Positions 1-10,464 of a stretch of 45,591 nucleotides of DNA are shown here, piece after piece. Each line of letters starts with the position of its first letter. The first letter of the stretch is position 1. Below the pieces are notes generated by a model. That model was not told the DNA's origin. It saw nothing but the letters and a program-made list of their open reading frames with translations, and made no database searches. This DNA comes from Lysobacter sp. (GTDB lineage Bacteria > Pseudomonadota > Gammaproteobacteria > Xanthomonadales > Xanthomonadaceae): the NCBI GenBank assembly GCA_030151365.1, contig JASLDW010000040.1, forward strand, positions 1 to 45,591, given 5' to 3'. A program made the position numbers and the translations under genes.

Positions 1-105
1 CCGATCCTCGATCGCTTCGCCGCGCGCGGCTTGATCCACAAGAACAAGGCCGCTCGCCACAAGAGCCGCCTGAACGCCCGCATCAAGGCCCTCAAGGCCG
101 CCTAA
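1..105 (+). CDS. rpsT: 30S ribosomal protein S20, C-terminal end (partial)
   Basis: The window opens inside this gene; only the last 34 codons and the TAA stop are present. The visible residues (…GLIHKNKAARHKSRLNARIKAL…) are the basic C-terminal helix of S20, which binds 16S rRNA in the bottom of the 30S subunit. The high Lys/Arg/Ala content and the end in Lys-Ala-Ala are typical of the family. A strong intrinsic terminator follows 55 bases after the stop, so this is the end of its transcription unit. The identification rests on a short stretch but is quite characteristic. Confidence 0.9.
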   Translation, partial: PILDRFAARGLIHKNKAARHKSRLNARIKALKAA

Positions 106-159
106 ACAGGCACGATCGGCGTGGTTGCGGCGCTTCGGCGCTGCAGCACCTGCAAAAGA

Positions 160-182
160 CCCCGCCTCAGCGGGGTTTTTTC
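160..182 (+). terminator. Intrinsic terminator behind rpsT
   Basis: The hairpin CCCCGC-CTCA-GCGGGG is followed directly by six T. It ends rpsT transcription and lies in the gap between the convergent rpsT and obg genes. On the minus strand it has only a short, broken T run, so it should act mainly on rpsT. Confidence 0.9.
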
Positions 183-202
183 GTGCCCGCGGGAACAGGT
201 TC

Positions 203-1264
203 TCAGGGGACATGCGGCGTCGAGTCGCGTTCTTCGGCGCGTTCCAGTTCCTCGCGGCGCTGTTCGTCGAGGAAGCCCTGGATCTTCAGCATCACGTCGC
301 GCGTGCCTTCGTGTGCGAGACCGGAGACGATGAACCACGGCGCGGTCCAGCCCAGCTCGCCCACCACCTTGTGCGCCTGCTCAAGCGCATCTTCGTGCGT
401 CAGCAGGTCGGCCTTGTTGAGCAGTAGCCAGCGCGGCTTCTCCATCAGTCCGGCGTCGAACTTGGCCAGCTCGCGCTCGATCGCGCGCACCTGGTCCGCT
501 GCGTTGCCACCGTCCAGCGGTTCGATCTCGACCAGGTGCAACAGCAGCCGCGTGCGCTGGATGTGGCGCAGGAACAGCGCTCCGAGTCCAGCACCATCGG
601 CCGCGCCCTCGATCAGGCCCGGGATGTCGGCGATGACGAAACTCTTGTGCGCCTCGACGCTGACCACGCCGAGGTTGGGATAGAGCGTGGTGAAGGGATA
701 GTCGGCGACCTTCGGCGTCGCCGCCGAGACCGCGCGGATCAGGGTCGACTTGCCGGCATTGGGGAAACCGAGCAGGCCAACGTCGGCCAGCAGCTTCAGC
801 TCCAGCCGGAGGTCGCGCTCCTCGCCCTCGCTGCCCGGGGTGGACTGGCGCGGCGAACGGTTGATCGAGCTCTTGAAATGCATGTTGCCCAGGCCGCCCT
901 TGCCGCCCTGCGCCACCAGCAGGCGCTGGCCGTGGCGGGTCAGGTCGCCGATCACCTCGTCCGTGGCGATGTTGGTGACGACGGTGCCGACCGGCACGGT
1001 GATGGCGAGGTCGTCGCCGGCCTTGCCGTACATCTGGCGGCCCATGCCGTTCTCGCCACGGCGGGCGCGGAACAGCCTCTCGTGGCGGAAGTCGACCAGG
1101 GTGTTGAGGTTTTCGTCGGCCTGCAGCCAGACACTGCCGCCGTTTCCGCCGTCGCCACCATCCGGGCCACCCAGCGGGATGAACTTCTCGCGGCGGAAGC
1201 CCACGCAGCCGTTGCCGCCATTGCCGGCGATCACGGTGATTTCGACTTCATCGACGAGTTTCAT
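203..1264 (-). CDS. obg: GTPase Obg (CgtA), ribosome assembly
   Basis: The 353-residue protein is of normal Obg length. Residues 1 to about 158 form the glycine-rich Obg fold (MKLVDEVEITV…GGPDGGDGGNGG). The G domain follows, with P-loop GFPNAGKST, G3 DIPGLIEGA and G4 NKAD. Obg binds the 50S subunit late in assembly and links ribosome maturation to nutrient state. The open frame continues upstream, but family members begin exactly at MKLVDEV, so I use this ATG even though no strong ribosome binding site is visible. It is third in the order rplU-rpmA-obg, 157 bases behind rpmA. An intrinsic terminator lies in that gap, so obg probably depends on readthrough or on its own promoter; a TACACT hexamer at 1322-1327 (minus strand) is a possible -10. 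Confidence 0.95.
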   Translation of the reverse strand: MKLVDEVEITVIAGNGGNGCVGFRREKFIPLGGPDGGDGGNGGSVWLQADENLNTLVDFRHERLFRARRGENGMGRQMYGKAGDDLAITVPVGTVVTNIATDEVIGDLTRHGQRLLVAQGGKGGLGNMHFKSSINRSPRQSTPGSEGEERDLRLELKLLADVGLLGFPNAGKSTLIRAVSAATPKVADYPFTTLYPNLGVVSVEAHKSFVIADIPGLIEGAADGAGLGALFLRHIQRTRLLLHLVEIEPLDGGNAADQVRAIERELAKFDAGLMEKPRWLLLNKADLLTHEDALEQAHKVVGELGWTAPWFIVSGLAHEGTRDVMLKIQGFLDEQRREELERAEERDSTPHVP

Positions 1265-1371
1265 GAGGTAACTGTGGTTCGGGGACGGAGGACCATCGGC
1301 AACGACGATGGGAGGGAAACGAGTGTACGGGATGAAGCAGCCGCGAAGCCGGCGTGGCATGCCGGTGCAAA

Positions 1372-1396
1372 CGAAAAACCCCGCCGAAGCGGGGCT
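1372..1396 (-). terminator. Intrinsic terminator behind rpmA
   Basis: Read on the minus strand, CCCCGC-TTCG-GCGGGG is followed by TTTTT. It lies between rpmA and obg, so it should make most rplU-rpmA transcripts stop before obg and give the ribosomal proteins higher expression than the GTPase. Confidence 0.8.
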
Positions 1397-1421
1397 TTCC
1401 GGTGTGCATCGGTGGCGGGGT

Positions 1422-1679
1422 TTATTCGGCCACGACGCTGACGGTGCGGCGCTTCTGGGCGCCCTTCACCGCGAATTCGACCTTGCCGTCGACCAGCGCG
1501 AACAGCGTGTGGTCGCGGCCGAGGCCGACGCCCGGACCCGGGTGGAACTGGGTGCCGCGCTGGCGGACGATGATGTTGCCGGCTTCGATGGCCTGGCCAC
1601 CGTAGATCTTCACGCCGAGGTATTTCGGGTTGGAGTCGCGGCCGTTGCGCGAGGAACCTACGCCCTTTTTGTGTGCCAT
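1422..1679 (-). CDS. rpmA: 50S ribosomal protein L27
   Basis: The 85 residues begin MAHKKGVGSSRNGRDSNPKYLG, the signature N-terminus of L27, which reaches towards the peptidyl transferase centre. Length and sequence match bacterial L27, and there is no N-terminal cleavage extension of the Firmicutes type. The gene is 12 bases behind rplU and is followed by an intrinsic terminator. Its start is preceded by AAGGAG (minus strand), a good ribosome binding site. Confidence 0.97.
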   Translation of the reverse strand: MAHKKGVGSSRNGRDSNPKYLGVKIYGGQAIEAGNIIVRQRGTQFHPGPGVGLGRDHTLFALVDGKVEFAVKGAQKRRTVSVVAE

Positions 1680-1691
1680 GACTGCGTCTCC

Positions 1692-2009
1692 TTAGTTCTT
1701 GCCGCCGGCAATGCCGGTGATCTCGATTTCGGTGTAATGCTGGCGGTGGCCCATCTGCTTGCGATGGTGCTTGCGGCGACGGAACTTCACGATCTTCACC
1801 TTGTCGGCGCGGCCGTGGCCGATCACCTTGGCGGAGACGGTGGCGCCCTTCAGCGCATCACCCAGCTTGACGCCTTCGCCGTCGCCCAGCAGAAGCACCT
1901 GGTCAAAGGTGACTTCGTTGCCGGCTTCGACTTCCAGCTTTTCGACTCGCAGGGTTTCGCCCTGCATCACGCGGTACTGCTTACCGCCGGTTACAACAAC
2001 TGCGTACAT
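1692..2009 (-). CDS. rplU: 50S ribosomal protein L21
   Basis: The 105-residue protein begins MYAVVVTGGKQYRV, as L21 does, and carries the typical C-terminal basic segment (FRRRKHHRKQMGHRQHYTEIEI) that binds 23S rRNA. An in-frame ATG further upstream exists but would add 12 non-homologous residues. The chosen ATG follows an AAGGAAG ribosome binding site. The gene is first in rplU-rpmA-(obg) and has a clear promoter with a perfect TATAAT box about 60 bases upstream. Confidence 0.97.
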   Translation of the reverse strand: MYAVVVTGGKQYRVMQGETLRVEKLEVEAGNEVTFDQVLLLGDGEGVKLGDALKGATVSAKVIGHGRADKVKIVKFRRRKHHRKQMGHRQHYTEIEITGIAGGKN

Positions 2010-2068
2010 GACCAAGCTTCCTTTGTCGTTATTGTGGTCCAGCACGCGGTCGGCGCGCTGAACCTGAA

Positions 2069-2098
2069 ATTATAGGACCTTGGCGCCCGGACGCGCAA
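2069..2098 (-). promoter_or_regulatory. Promoter of rplU-rpmA
   Basis: Read on the minus strand, a perfect -10 box TATAAT (2069-2074) lies 18 bases behind a -35-like TTGCGC (2093-2098). Transcription would start near 2062, leaving a leader of about 53 bases before rplU. The perfect -10 fits a strongly expressed ribosomal protein operon. Confidence 0.75.
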
Positions 2099-2247
2099 CT
2101 TGCCTCCCCTCCCCCGTCACCGGGGTTTCACGGAACCCGGGGATGATCGGCGCCGCAAGGCCCAAGGAGCCAAAAGGCCGCCGCCCCAGGGCAGCACGAG
2201 GAAGCACAGGCCGCGCGTCCCGTTCCCAATCCACAGGAAGTCCGACC

Positions 2248-3693
2248 ATGTTCGACACCATCCTGCAAGACGTGGCAACCCGATACGGCATCAGCCTCGA
2301 AAAGGCCAAACAGCTGTTGGGCATGCTGATTTCGGTCATTTTCAACGAGAAGCGCGGCGGCCCCGCCGGTTTCGTCGATCTCTTCCGCAGCCAGGGCCTG
2401 GGCGACCCGATCGCTTCCTGGATCGGCCATGGCCCCAACCAGCCGATCAGCCCGGCCCAGCTGCAATCCGTGCTGGGCGGCGACCTGATCGGTCATATCG
2501 CCCAGCGCGCGGACGTCGACGGCAGCACCGCCAGCGCGGCCATGGCTTCGATGCTGCCCGAAGTCTTCAATACCCTGACCGAAGACGGCCAGATTCCCGT
2601 CGGCGGCACCATCCCGGAGCGCCTGCACGGCTACCTGGGAGGGATCGGCGACTGGATGCACGGAATCGGCGCGGGCGTGATCGGCGCCGGTACCGCCGCC
2701 GTGGGCGCCGCCGGAGCATTGGGCGGCAAGGCCGTCGATGCGGTCGGTGGCTTGGGGGATCGCGCGGCTGCAGCAACCAGAACCGGCAGTTCGGGCAGCG
2801 GCAAGTGGCTGCCGTGGGTACTGCTGGCCGCCCTGGTCGCGCTCGGCCTGTTCCTGCTCAGCCGCTGCAACAAGAATCCGGAACCCACAGCGGCGACCAC
2901 GCCTGCGGCCACGACCGCGGAACCCGCCAAGCCGACCGAAGCGGCCAGCACCCAGCCCCGCCTGCAGATCGATAACCAGGGCGGCGCGGTGAGCGTGAAC
3001 GGCCAGTTGGCAGACGCCGACAAGACGCGCCTCGCCGCTGCCTTGGCCCAGACCTTCGGGGCCGATGCGGCGAAGGGCGATATCGCCGTCGACGCCACCA
3101 CCGCGCCGGCCGGCTGGCTCGACAAGGTGATCGCGCTGCTGCCCGAGTTCAAGGGCAAGGGCGTGAAGTTCGCGATCGAGGGCGACAAGGTCAAGGTCGA
3201 TCTTTCCAGCCTGCCCGAAGGGGACCGCGCGGCGCTGGCCGACAAGGTCCGCGGCGCCTTCGCCGACGCCGAGATCGTCGGGGTGGCCGCCGACAAGGGC
3301 GCCGAGGCCTTGAACGCGCTCAAGGAAGGCTTCAGCGCCGATGACCTGGTGGCGGCGCTCAACCTGATGATCATCCACTTCGAGACCGGCAAGGCGACGA
3401 TCAGCAAGGACAGCCTCGGGATCCTGGCCAAGGCCGCGGAAGCGATCAAGAAGGCGCCGTCCGGCACCCGAATCGAGGTCGGCGGCCACACCGACAACAC
3501 CGGCAAGGCCGACGCCAACATGAAGCTGTCGCAGGACCGCGCCGACGCCGTGATGGCCAAGCTCAAGGAGCTGGGCGTGGCCGACGGCGCGCTGACCGCC
3601 AAGGGCTATGGCCAGGACAAGCCGGTCGCCGACAACGGCACCGCCGAGGGCCGCGCCCGGAACCGCCGCATCGAGTTCACGGTGCAGAAGTAA
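2248..3693 (+). CDS. DUF937 / single membrane helix / OmpA-like fusion protein
   Basis: The 481-residue protein has four parts. Residues 1 to about 130 resemble the DUF937 (YidB-like) domain. A Gly/Ala-rich stretch (about 130-185) follows, then one membrane helix (about 187-206). After a Pro/Thr-rich linker, residues about 230-365 look like one or two BON-type modules, and residues about 370-481 form an OmpA C-terminal peptidoglycan-binding domain (HFETGKATI, GHTDNTG, NRRIEF). The ATG has a good AGGAAG site; the longer open frame upstream is not needed. With no signal peptide, the likely topology is DUF937 in the cytoplasm and OmpA in the periplasm, which would tether the inner membrane to the wall. 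The role is unknown. It is transcribed alone and ends at an intrinsic terminator. Confidence 0.85.
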   Translation: MFDTILQDVATRYGISLEKAKQLLGMLISVIFNEKRGGPAGFVDLFRSQGLGDPIASWIGHGPNQPISPAQLQSVLGGDLIGHIAQRADVDGSTASAAMASMLPEVFNTLTEDGQIPVGGTIPERLHGYLGGIGDWMHGIGAGVIGAGTAAVGAAGALGGKAVDAVGGLGDRAAAATRTGSSGSGKWLPWVLLAALVALGLFLLSRCNKNPEPTAATTPAATTAEPAKPTEAASTQPRLQIDNQGGAVSVNGQLADADKTRLAAALAQTFGADAAKGDIAVDATTAPAGWLDKVIALLPEFKGKGVKFAIEGDKVKVDLSSLPEGDRAALADKVRGAFADAEIVGVAADKGAEALNALKEGFSADDLVAALNLMIIHFETGKATISKDSLGILAKAAEAIKKAPSGTRIEVGGHTDNTGKADANMKLSQDRADAVMAKLKELGVADGALTAKGYGQDKPVADNGTAEGRARNRRIEFTVQK

Positions 3694-3715
3694 TCCCGTG
3701 TCGGGATGCATGTGA

Positions 3716-3741
3716 ACGGGGCGCTTCGGCGCCCCGTTTTT
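3716..3741 (+). terminator. Intrinsic terminator behind the DUF937-OmpA gene
   Basis: A nine-base-pair stem (ACGGGGCGC, TTCG tetraloop, GCGCCCCGT) is followed by a run of T. It separates this gene from uvrA. Confidence 0.92.
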
Positions 3742-3846
3742 GTCGGCGCGTCGCAGCGGGCGAGACTTGCGGTTGCCACGATTGCCCCCATCTGCATTGC
3801 AGGGCTACGCTAGGCGATTGCCCTCTCCTCCCCCACTGGAAAGCCG

Positions 3847-6699
<2,853 letters not shown>

Positions 6700-6700
6700 C

Positions 6701-7105
6701 ATGACCGCCAAGACGTTCACCACTTCGCTCGACGTGCGCTGGCGCGATCTCGACGCCTTCAACCACGTCAACAACGGCACCTACCTCAGCTATCTCGAGG
6801 AAGCGCGCATCCGCTGGTTCGCCCAGGTCGGCGAACCGTGGGTGACCGAGGAGTTCGCGCCGGTGATCGCTTCGTCGACGCTCAACTACCGCGATCCGGT
6901 GAATTATCCGGCCATGCTCGAGGTCGAGTTGTTCAGCGAGAAGATCGGCAACAGCAGCGTGGTGGTCGGTCATCGCATCAAGGGCGCGGATGGCCGCCTG
7001 CATTGCGACGGCAGCGTCACGGTGGTGTGGATCGACCTCAAGACGGGGCGTCCGCGTCCGTTGCCGGATGGCGTGCGGCGCGCGTCGGAGTTGTTGGCGG
7101 GCTGA
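6701..7105 (+). CDS. Acyl-CoA thioesterase, YbgC/4-hydroxybenzoyl-CoA type
   Basis: The 134-residue single hot-dog-fold protein has the family motif at its N-terminus (VRWRDLDAFNHVNNGTYLSYLEEAR), including the Asp that acts in thioester hydrolysis. Such enzymes release acyl groups from CoA; the substrate cannot be read from the sequence. It starts one base after the uvrA stop and is probably translated from the same message. A GC hairpin (GGCGGGC/GCCCGCC, 7096-7115) surrounds its stop codon, and a T-rich stretch lies ten bases further on, so transcription may end here. Confidence 0.9.
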   Translation: MTAKTFTTSLDVRWRDLDAFNHVNNGTYLSYLEEARIRWFAQVGEPWVTEEFAPVIASSTLNYRDPVNYPAMLEVELFSEKIGNSSVVVGHRIKGADGRLHCDGSVTVVWIDLKTGRPRPLPDGVRRASELLAG

Positions 7106-7124
7106 TCGGCCCGCCAGGGTTGGC

Positions 7125-9284
7125 CTACTTTTTCGCGGGAACTCCCATTTCCTGCAGCAGCTGCGGCGCGGGGTCAACCACGGTCATCACCCAGCGCATG
7201 TAGCGCTGGTCCATCGAGATCATCCGCGTCATCACCGGATCGAACACCCAGTTCGACGCCACCGATTCCCAGTTGCCATCGAAGGCGAGGCCGACCAGTT
7301 TTCCGTGCGCATCCAGCACCGGTGATCCCGAATTGCCGCCAGTGATGTCGAGATCGGACAGGAAATCGACCGGCACGCTGCCCAGCTTGGCGTCTTCCAG
7401 GCCCGCGTAGCGCTTGGCCTTGATCGCGTCGAGCGCAGCCTTTGGCGTATCGAAGGGTTCCTTGCCGGTCGTCTTAGCGACGACCTCCTCGACCACGGTG
7501 AACGGCGCCTGCTTGCTGCCATCGAGCTTGGTATAGCCGGTCACGTTGCCGAAAGTGATGCGCAACGAAGAGTTGGCATCCGGATACACCGCCTTGCCAT
7601 GCGCCTTGCGGTAATCGGCCAGCGCCTTGAGGTAGACCGGTCGCGCGACCAGCAATTCGCCGGCACGCGCCTTGCGCGCTTCTTCCAGCTTTAGCAGCGT
7701 CGGCGTCACCGCAACTGCATAGCGGATCGCAGGATCGTCGCTGGCCTCGAATGCGGCGCGATCGGCATTGAGCCATTTCATGCGTTCGGCATCCTTGCCC
7801 AGTGCGCTCTTGTGCATGCGCGCCACCGCATCCGCGACCGCCTTGGCATCGTTGCCGCCGATCCACGTGTCCAGCTCGGCGACGTGCTGATCCGCCGGCA
7901 AGCCCACGTAGCGATTCAACCAGTACGCTTGCAGCTGACTGTCCATGCCGCTGTCGTAGCGCTTGTCCATCTGCTTGAGCACGGCCTCGATGCCGGCGAC
8001 GTCGCGCTGCTGGTAGCCGGAATCGCGTTGTGCATCGGGCTTGGCGCGCTCGATCGCCAGCCGGTACAACTGCACGGCCGTGCCACCTAGCGTTCCGCCC
8101 ACCTGCGGAACGGCCAGGTCGCGCTCGCGCGTCTTCGCCGATTGCGCGTTGAGGGTTTCGATGGTGTTGTACGCCGCCAGGGCGGGCTCGCCTGCCCTGC
8201 GCTGTTTCTTCAACCACGCCAGCACCGCGGACTCTTCCGCCTGCTTGGTCGCCAACGCATTGGTGCGACGGAATCCTTCCAGCTGTCCATCGAAATTCTT
8301 CAGCGTGTTCTCCCAGCCGCGCACGGTGCTGGCGTACTTCACGGCGACATCGGGATTCTTGGCGCCGGTCGCTTGCACCATCGCCACCAGTTCCTTGTAG
8401 GTCCGGCTGATGGTCGGATACAACCAATCCTGCGTGCTGCGGAATTCATCCACCAGCGCATAGCGACTTGTCGACCCCGGATAGCCCGCGACCATGACGA
8501 AATCCCCGGCCTGCAGCGGCTGGTCGGCGATCTTCAACCAGTGCTTGGGCTGGTACGGCACGTTGTCCTTGCTGTAGGCGGCCGGCTTGCCGTCCTTGCC
8601 GACGTAGGCGCGCAGGAAGGAGAAGTCGCCGGCGTGGCGCGGCCACATCCAGTTGTCGACTTCCCCGCCGAAATTGCCGATCGACGACGGCGGCGCATAG
8701 ACCAGGCGCACGTCCCTGATTTCCAGGTACTTGAACAGGCGATAGGTATTCCCGCCGAAGAAACTGTAAAGACGGCAGCGATAGCCACCGCCGGTTTCGC
8801 AGGCGGACAACAATCGCTTTTCCAGCGTTTCGACCGCGCGCGTGCGGTCGATCGGCGCCGTCGCCGAGGCGATGGCGGATTGCACCTGCGCCGTGACGTC
8901 GTCGATGCGTTCCAGCGCGAAAATGCGCGCCGATGGCCCTGCGGTCACTTCATCGGTCATCTTCCCGGCATTGAAGCCGGTCGCCATCAGGTTCTTGCGT
9001 GCGGTGGAGTTGAGCTGGATCGCGCCATAGGCGCAGTGGTGGTTGGTGGCGACCAGTCCCTGCGGCGACACGAAGCTCGCCGTGCAATTGCCCAGCGACA
9101 CCACCGCGCCCAGCGGATCGCCGGTGAGATCGGCCAATTGGGCAGGATCGAGTTTCAGCCCCGCGGCCTTCAGCGACTTGGCGATCTCCGGCAACTGCTG
9201 CGGCGTCCACATGCCCTCGCCCGCCTGCGCAACGGGAATGCCGGCGGTCACTGCCGCAATGGCGGCCAAAAGCATCCTGCGCAT
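7125..9284 (-). CDS. S46 family dipeptidyl peptidase, DPP7 (DAP BII) type
   Basis: This secreted serine exopeptidase removes dipeptides from peptide N-termini. The 719 residues start with a signal peptide (cleavage likely after AQA, residue 21; the mature protein would begin GEGMW). The catalytic residues are visible: His in TNHHC (about 83), Asp in HAGDFSF (about 220) and Ser in GGNSGSPV (652). The sequence is close to the enzyme known as DAP BII from Pseudoxanthomonas mexicana. The residue deciding P1 preference is Gly in FDGNWE, as in DPP7 (hydrophobic P1); DPP11, which prefers Asp/Glu, has Arg there. The open frame runs far upstream opposite tdh, but the signal peptide fixes the start. 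The gene is divergent from tdh. Confidence 0.93.
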   Translation of the reverse strand: MRRMLLAAIAAVTAGIPVAQAGEGMWTPQQLPEIAKSLKAAGLKLDPAQLADLTGDPLGAVVSLGNCTASFVSPQGLVATNHHCAYGAIQLNSTARKNLMATGFNAGKMTDEVTAGPSARIFALERIDDVTAQVQSAIASATAPIDRTRAVETLEKRLLSACETGGGYRCRLYSFFGGNTYRLFKYLEIRDVRLVYAPPSSIGNFGGEVDNWMWPRHAGDFSFLRAYVGKDGKPAAYSKDNVPYQPKHWLKIADQPLQAGDFVMVAGYPGSTSRYALVDEFRSTQDWLYPTISRTYKELVAMVQATGAKNPDVAVKYASTVRGWENTLKNFDGQLEGFRRTNALATKQAEESAVLAWLKKQRRAGEPALAAYNTIETLNAQSAKTRERDLAVPQVGGTLGGTAVQLYRLAIERAKPDAQRDSGYQQRDVAGIEAVLKQMDKRYDSGMDSQLQAYWLNRYVGLPADQHVAELDTWIGGNDAKAVADAVARMHKSALGKDAERMKWLNADRAAFEASDDPAIRYAVAVTPTLLKLEEARKARAGELLVARPVYLKALADYRKAHGKAVYPDANSSLRITFGNVTGYTKLDGSKQAPFTVVEEVVAKTTGKEPFDTPKAALDAIKAKRYAGLEDAKLGSVPVDFLSDLDITGGNSGSPVLDAHGKLVGLAFDGNWESVASNWVFDPVMTRMISMDQRYMRWVMTVVDPAPQLLQEMGVPAKK

Positions 9285-9410
9285 CGCATGTCTCCACAAT
9301 CGAAACGAAACCCCATTAGACCATTTCGAACCTGAGCGGTCGGACCCATGGGATCTGGCGGTAAAATGACGGCTCTTCCGCAACGCAGCAACGCCATGAC
9401 GCAAGCGACC

Positions 9411-10433
9411 ATGAAAGCCCTGGTGAAACGCAATGCCGGCAAAGGCATCTGGATGGAAGAGGTGCCGGTGCCGTCGCCCGGCCCCAACGAGGTGCTGATC
9501 AAGGTCGAGAAAACCGCGATCTGCGGCACCGACCTGCACATCTACCTGTGGGACGACTGGAGCCAGCGCACCATCAAGCCGGGCCTGGTGATCGGGCACG
9601 AATTCGTCGGTCGCATCGCCGAGATCGGTCCCGGCGTGCAGGGCTACAGCATCGGCCAGCGCGTCAGCGCCGAAGGCCACATCGTCTGCGGTCATTGCCG
9701 CAACTGCCGCGCCGGTCGCCAGCACCTGTGCCCGAACACCGTCGGCATCGGCGTCAACCGCAACGGCGCCTTCGCCGAATACATCGTGATGCCGGCCACC
9801 AACTTGTGGCCGATCCCCGACCAGATCCCGAGCGAGCTCGCCGCGTTCTTCGATCCCTACGGCAACGCCGCGCACTGCGCGCTGGAATTCGACGTCGTCG
9901 GCGAGGACGTGCTGATCACCGGCGCCGGCCCGATCGGCGTGATCGCCGCCGGCATCTGCAAGCACATCGGCGCGCGCAACGTCGTCGTCACCGACGTCAA
10001 CGACTTCCGCCTCAAGCTCGCCGCCGACATGGGCGCGACCCGCGTCGTCAACGTCATCAACACGCCGCTGAAATCGGTGATGGCCGACCTCCACATGGAA
10101 GGCTTCGACGTCGGCCTGGAGATGAGCGGCAATCCGCGCGCCTTCTCCGACATGCTCGACTGCATGTACCACGGCGGACGCATCGCGATGCTCGGCATCA
10201 TGCCCAACGGCACCGGCATCGACTGGGACAAGATCATCTTCAAGGGCCTGACCCTGCACGGCATCTACGGCCGCAGGATGTACGAGACCTGGTACAAGAT
10301 GACGCAACTCGTGCTCGGCGGCTTCCCGCTCGGCAAGGTGCTGACCCACCAGCTGCCGATCGACGAATTCCAGAAGGGTTTCGAGCTGATGGAATCCGGC
10401 AAGTCGGGCAAGGTCGTCCTGAGCTGGAACTGA
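9411..10433 (+). CDS. tdh: L-threonine 3-dehydrogenase
   Basis: The enzyme oxidises L-threonine to 2-amino-3-ketobutyrate with NAD. Starting at MKALVK it has 340 residues, one fewer than E. coli Tdh, with catalytic zinc ligands Cys38 (ICGTDLH) and the GHE histidine, the structural zinc cluster CGHCRNCRAGRQHLC, and the Rossmann motif GAGPIG. ATGs 15 and 45 bases upstream are also in frame, and none has a convincing ribosome binding site, so the exact start is uncertain. A TAAAAT box (9362-9367) is a likely -10. The product passes to Kbl, encoded 31 bases downstream. Confidence 0.96.
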   Translation: MKALVKRNAGKGIWMEEVPVPSPGPNEVLIKVEKTAICGTDLHIYLWDDWSQRTIKPGLVIGHEFVGRIAEIGPGVQGYSIGQRVSAEGHIVCGHCRNCRAGRQHLCPNTVGIGVNRNGAFAEYIVMPATNLWPIPDQIPSELAAFFDPYGNAAHCALEFDVVGEDVLITGAGPIGVIAAGICKHIGARNVVVTDVNDFRLKLAADMGATRVVNVINTPLKSVMADLHMEGFDVGLEMSGNPRAFSDMLDCMYHGGRIAMLGIMPNGTGIDWDKIIFKGLTLHGIYGRRMYETWYKMTQLVLGGFPLGKVLTHQLPIDEFQKGFELMESGKSGKVVLSWN

Positions 10434-10464
10434 CACGCAACACCGGAATTCAACAGGATCGATC

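Noticed and set aside
3740..3846. LexA box in front of uvrA
   Set aside because: Searched by eye for CTG-N10-CAG and TTAG-N6-type sites; only CTGCATTGCAG with the wrong spacing was found.
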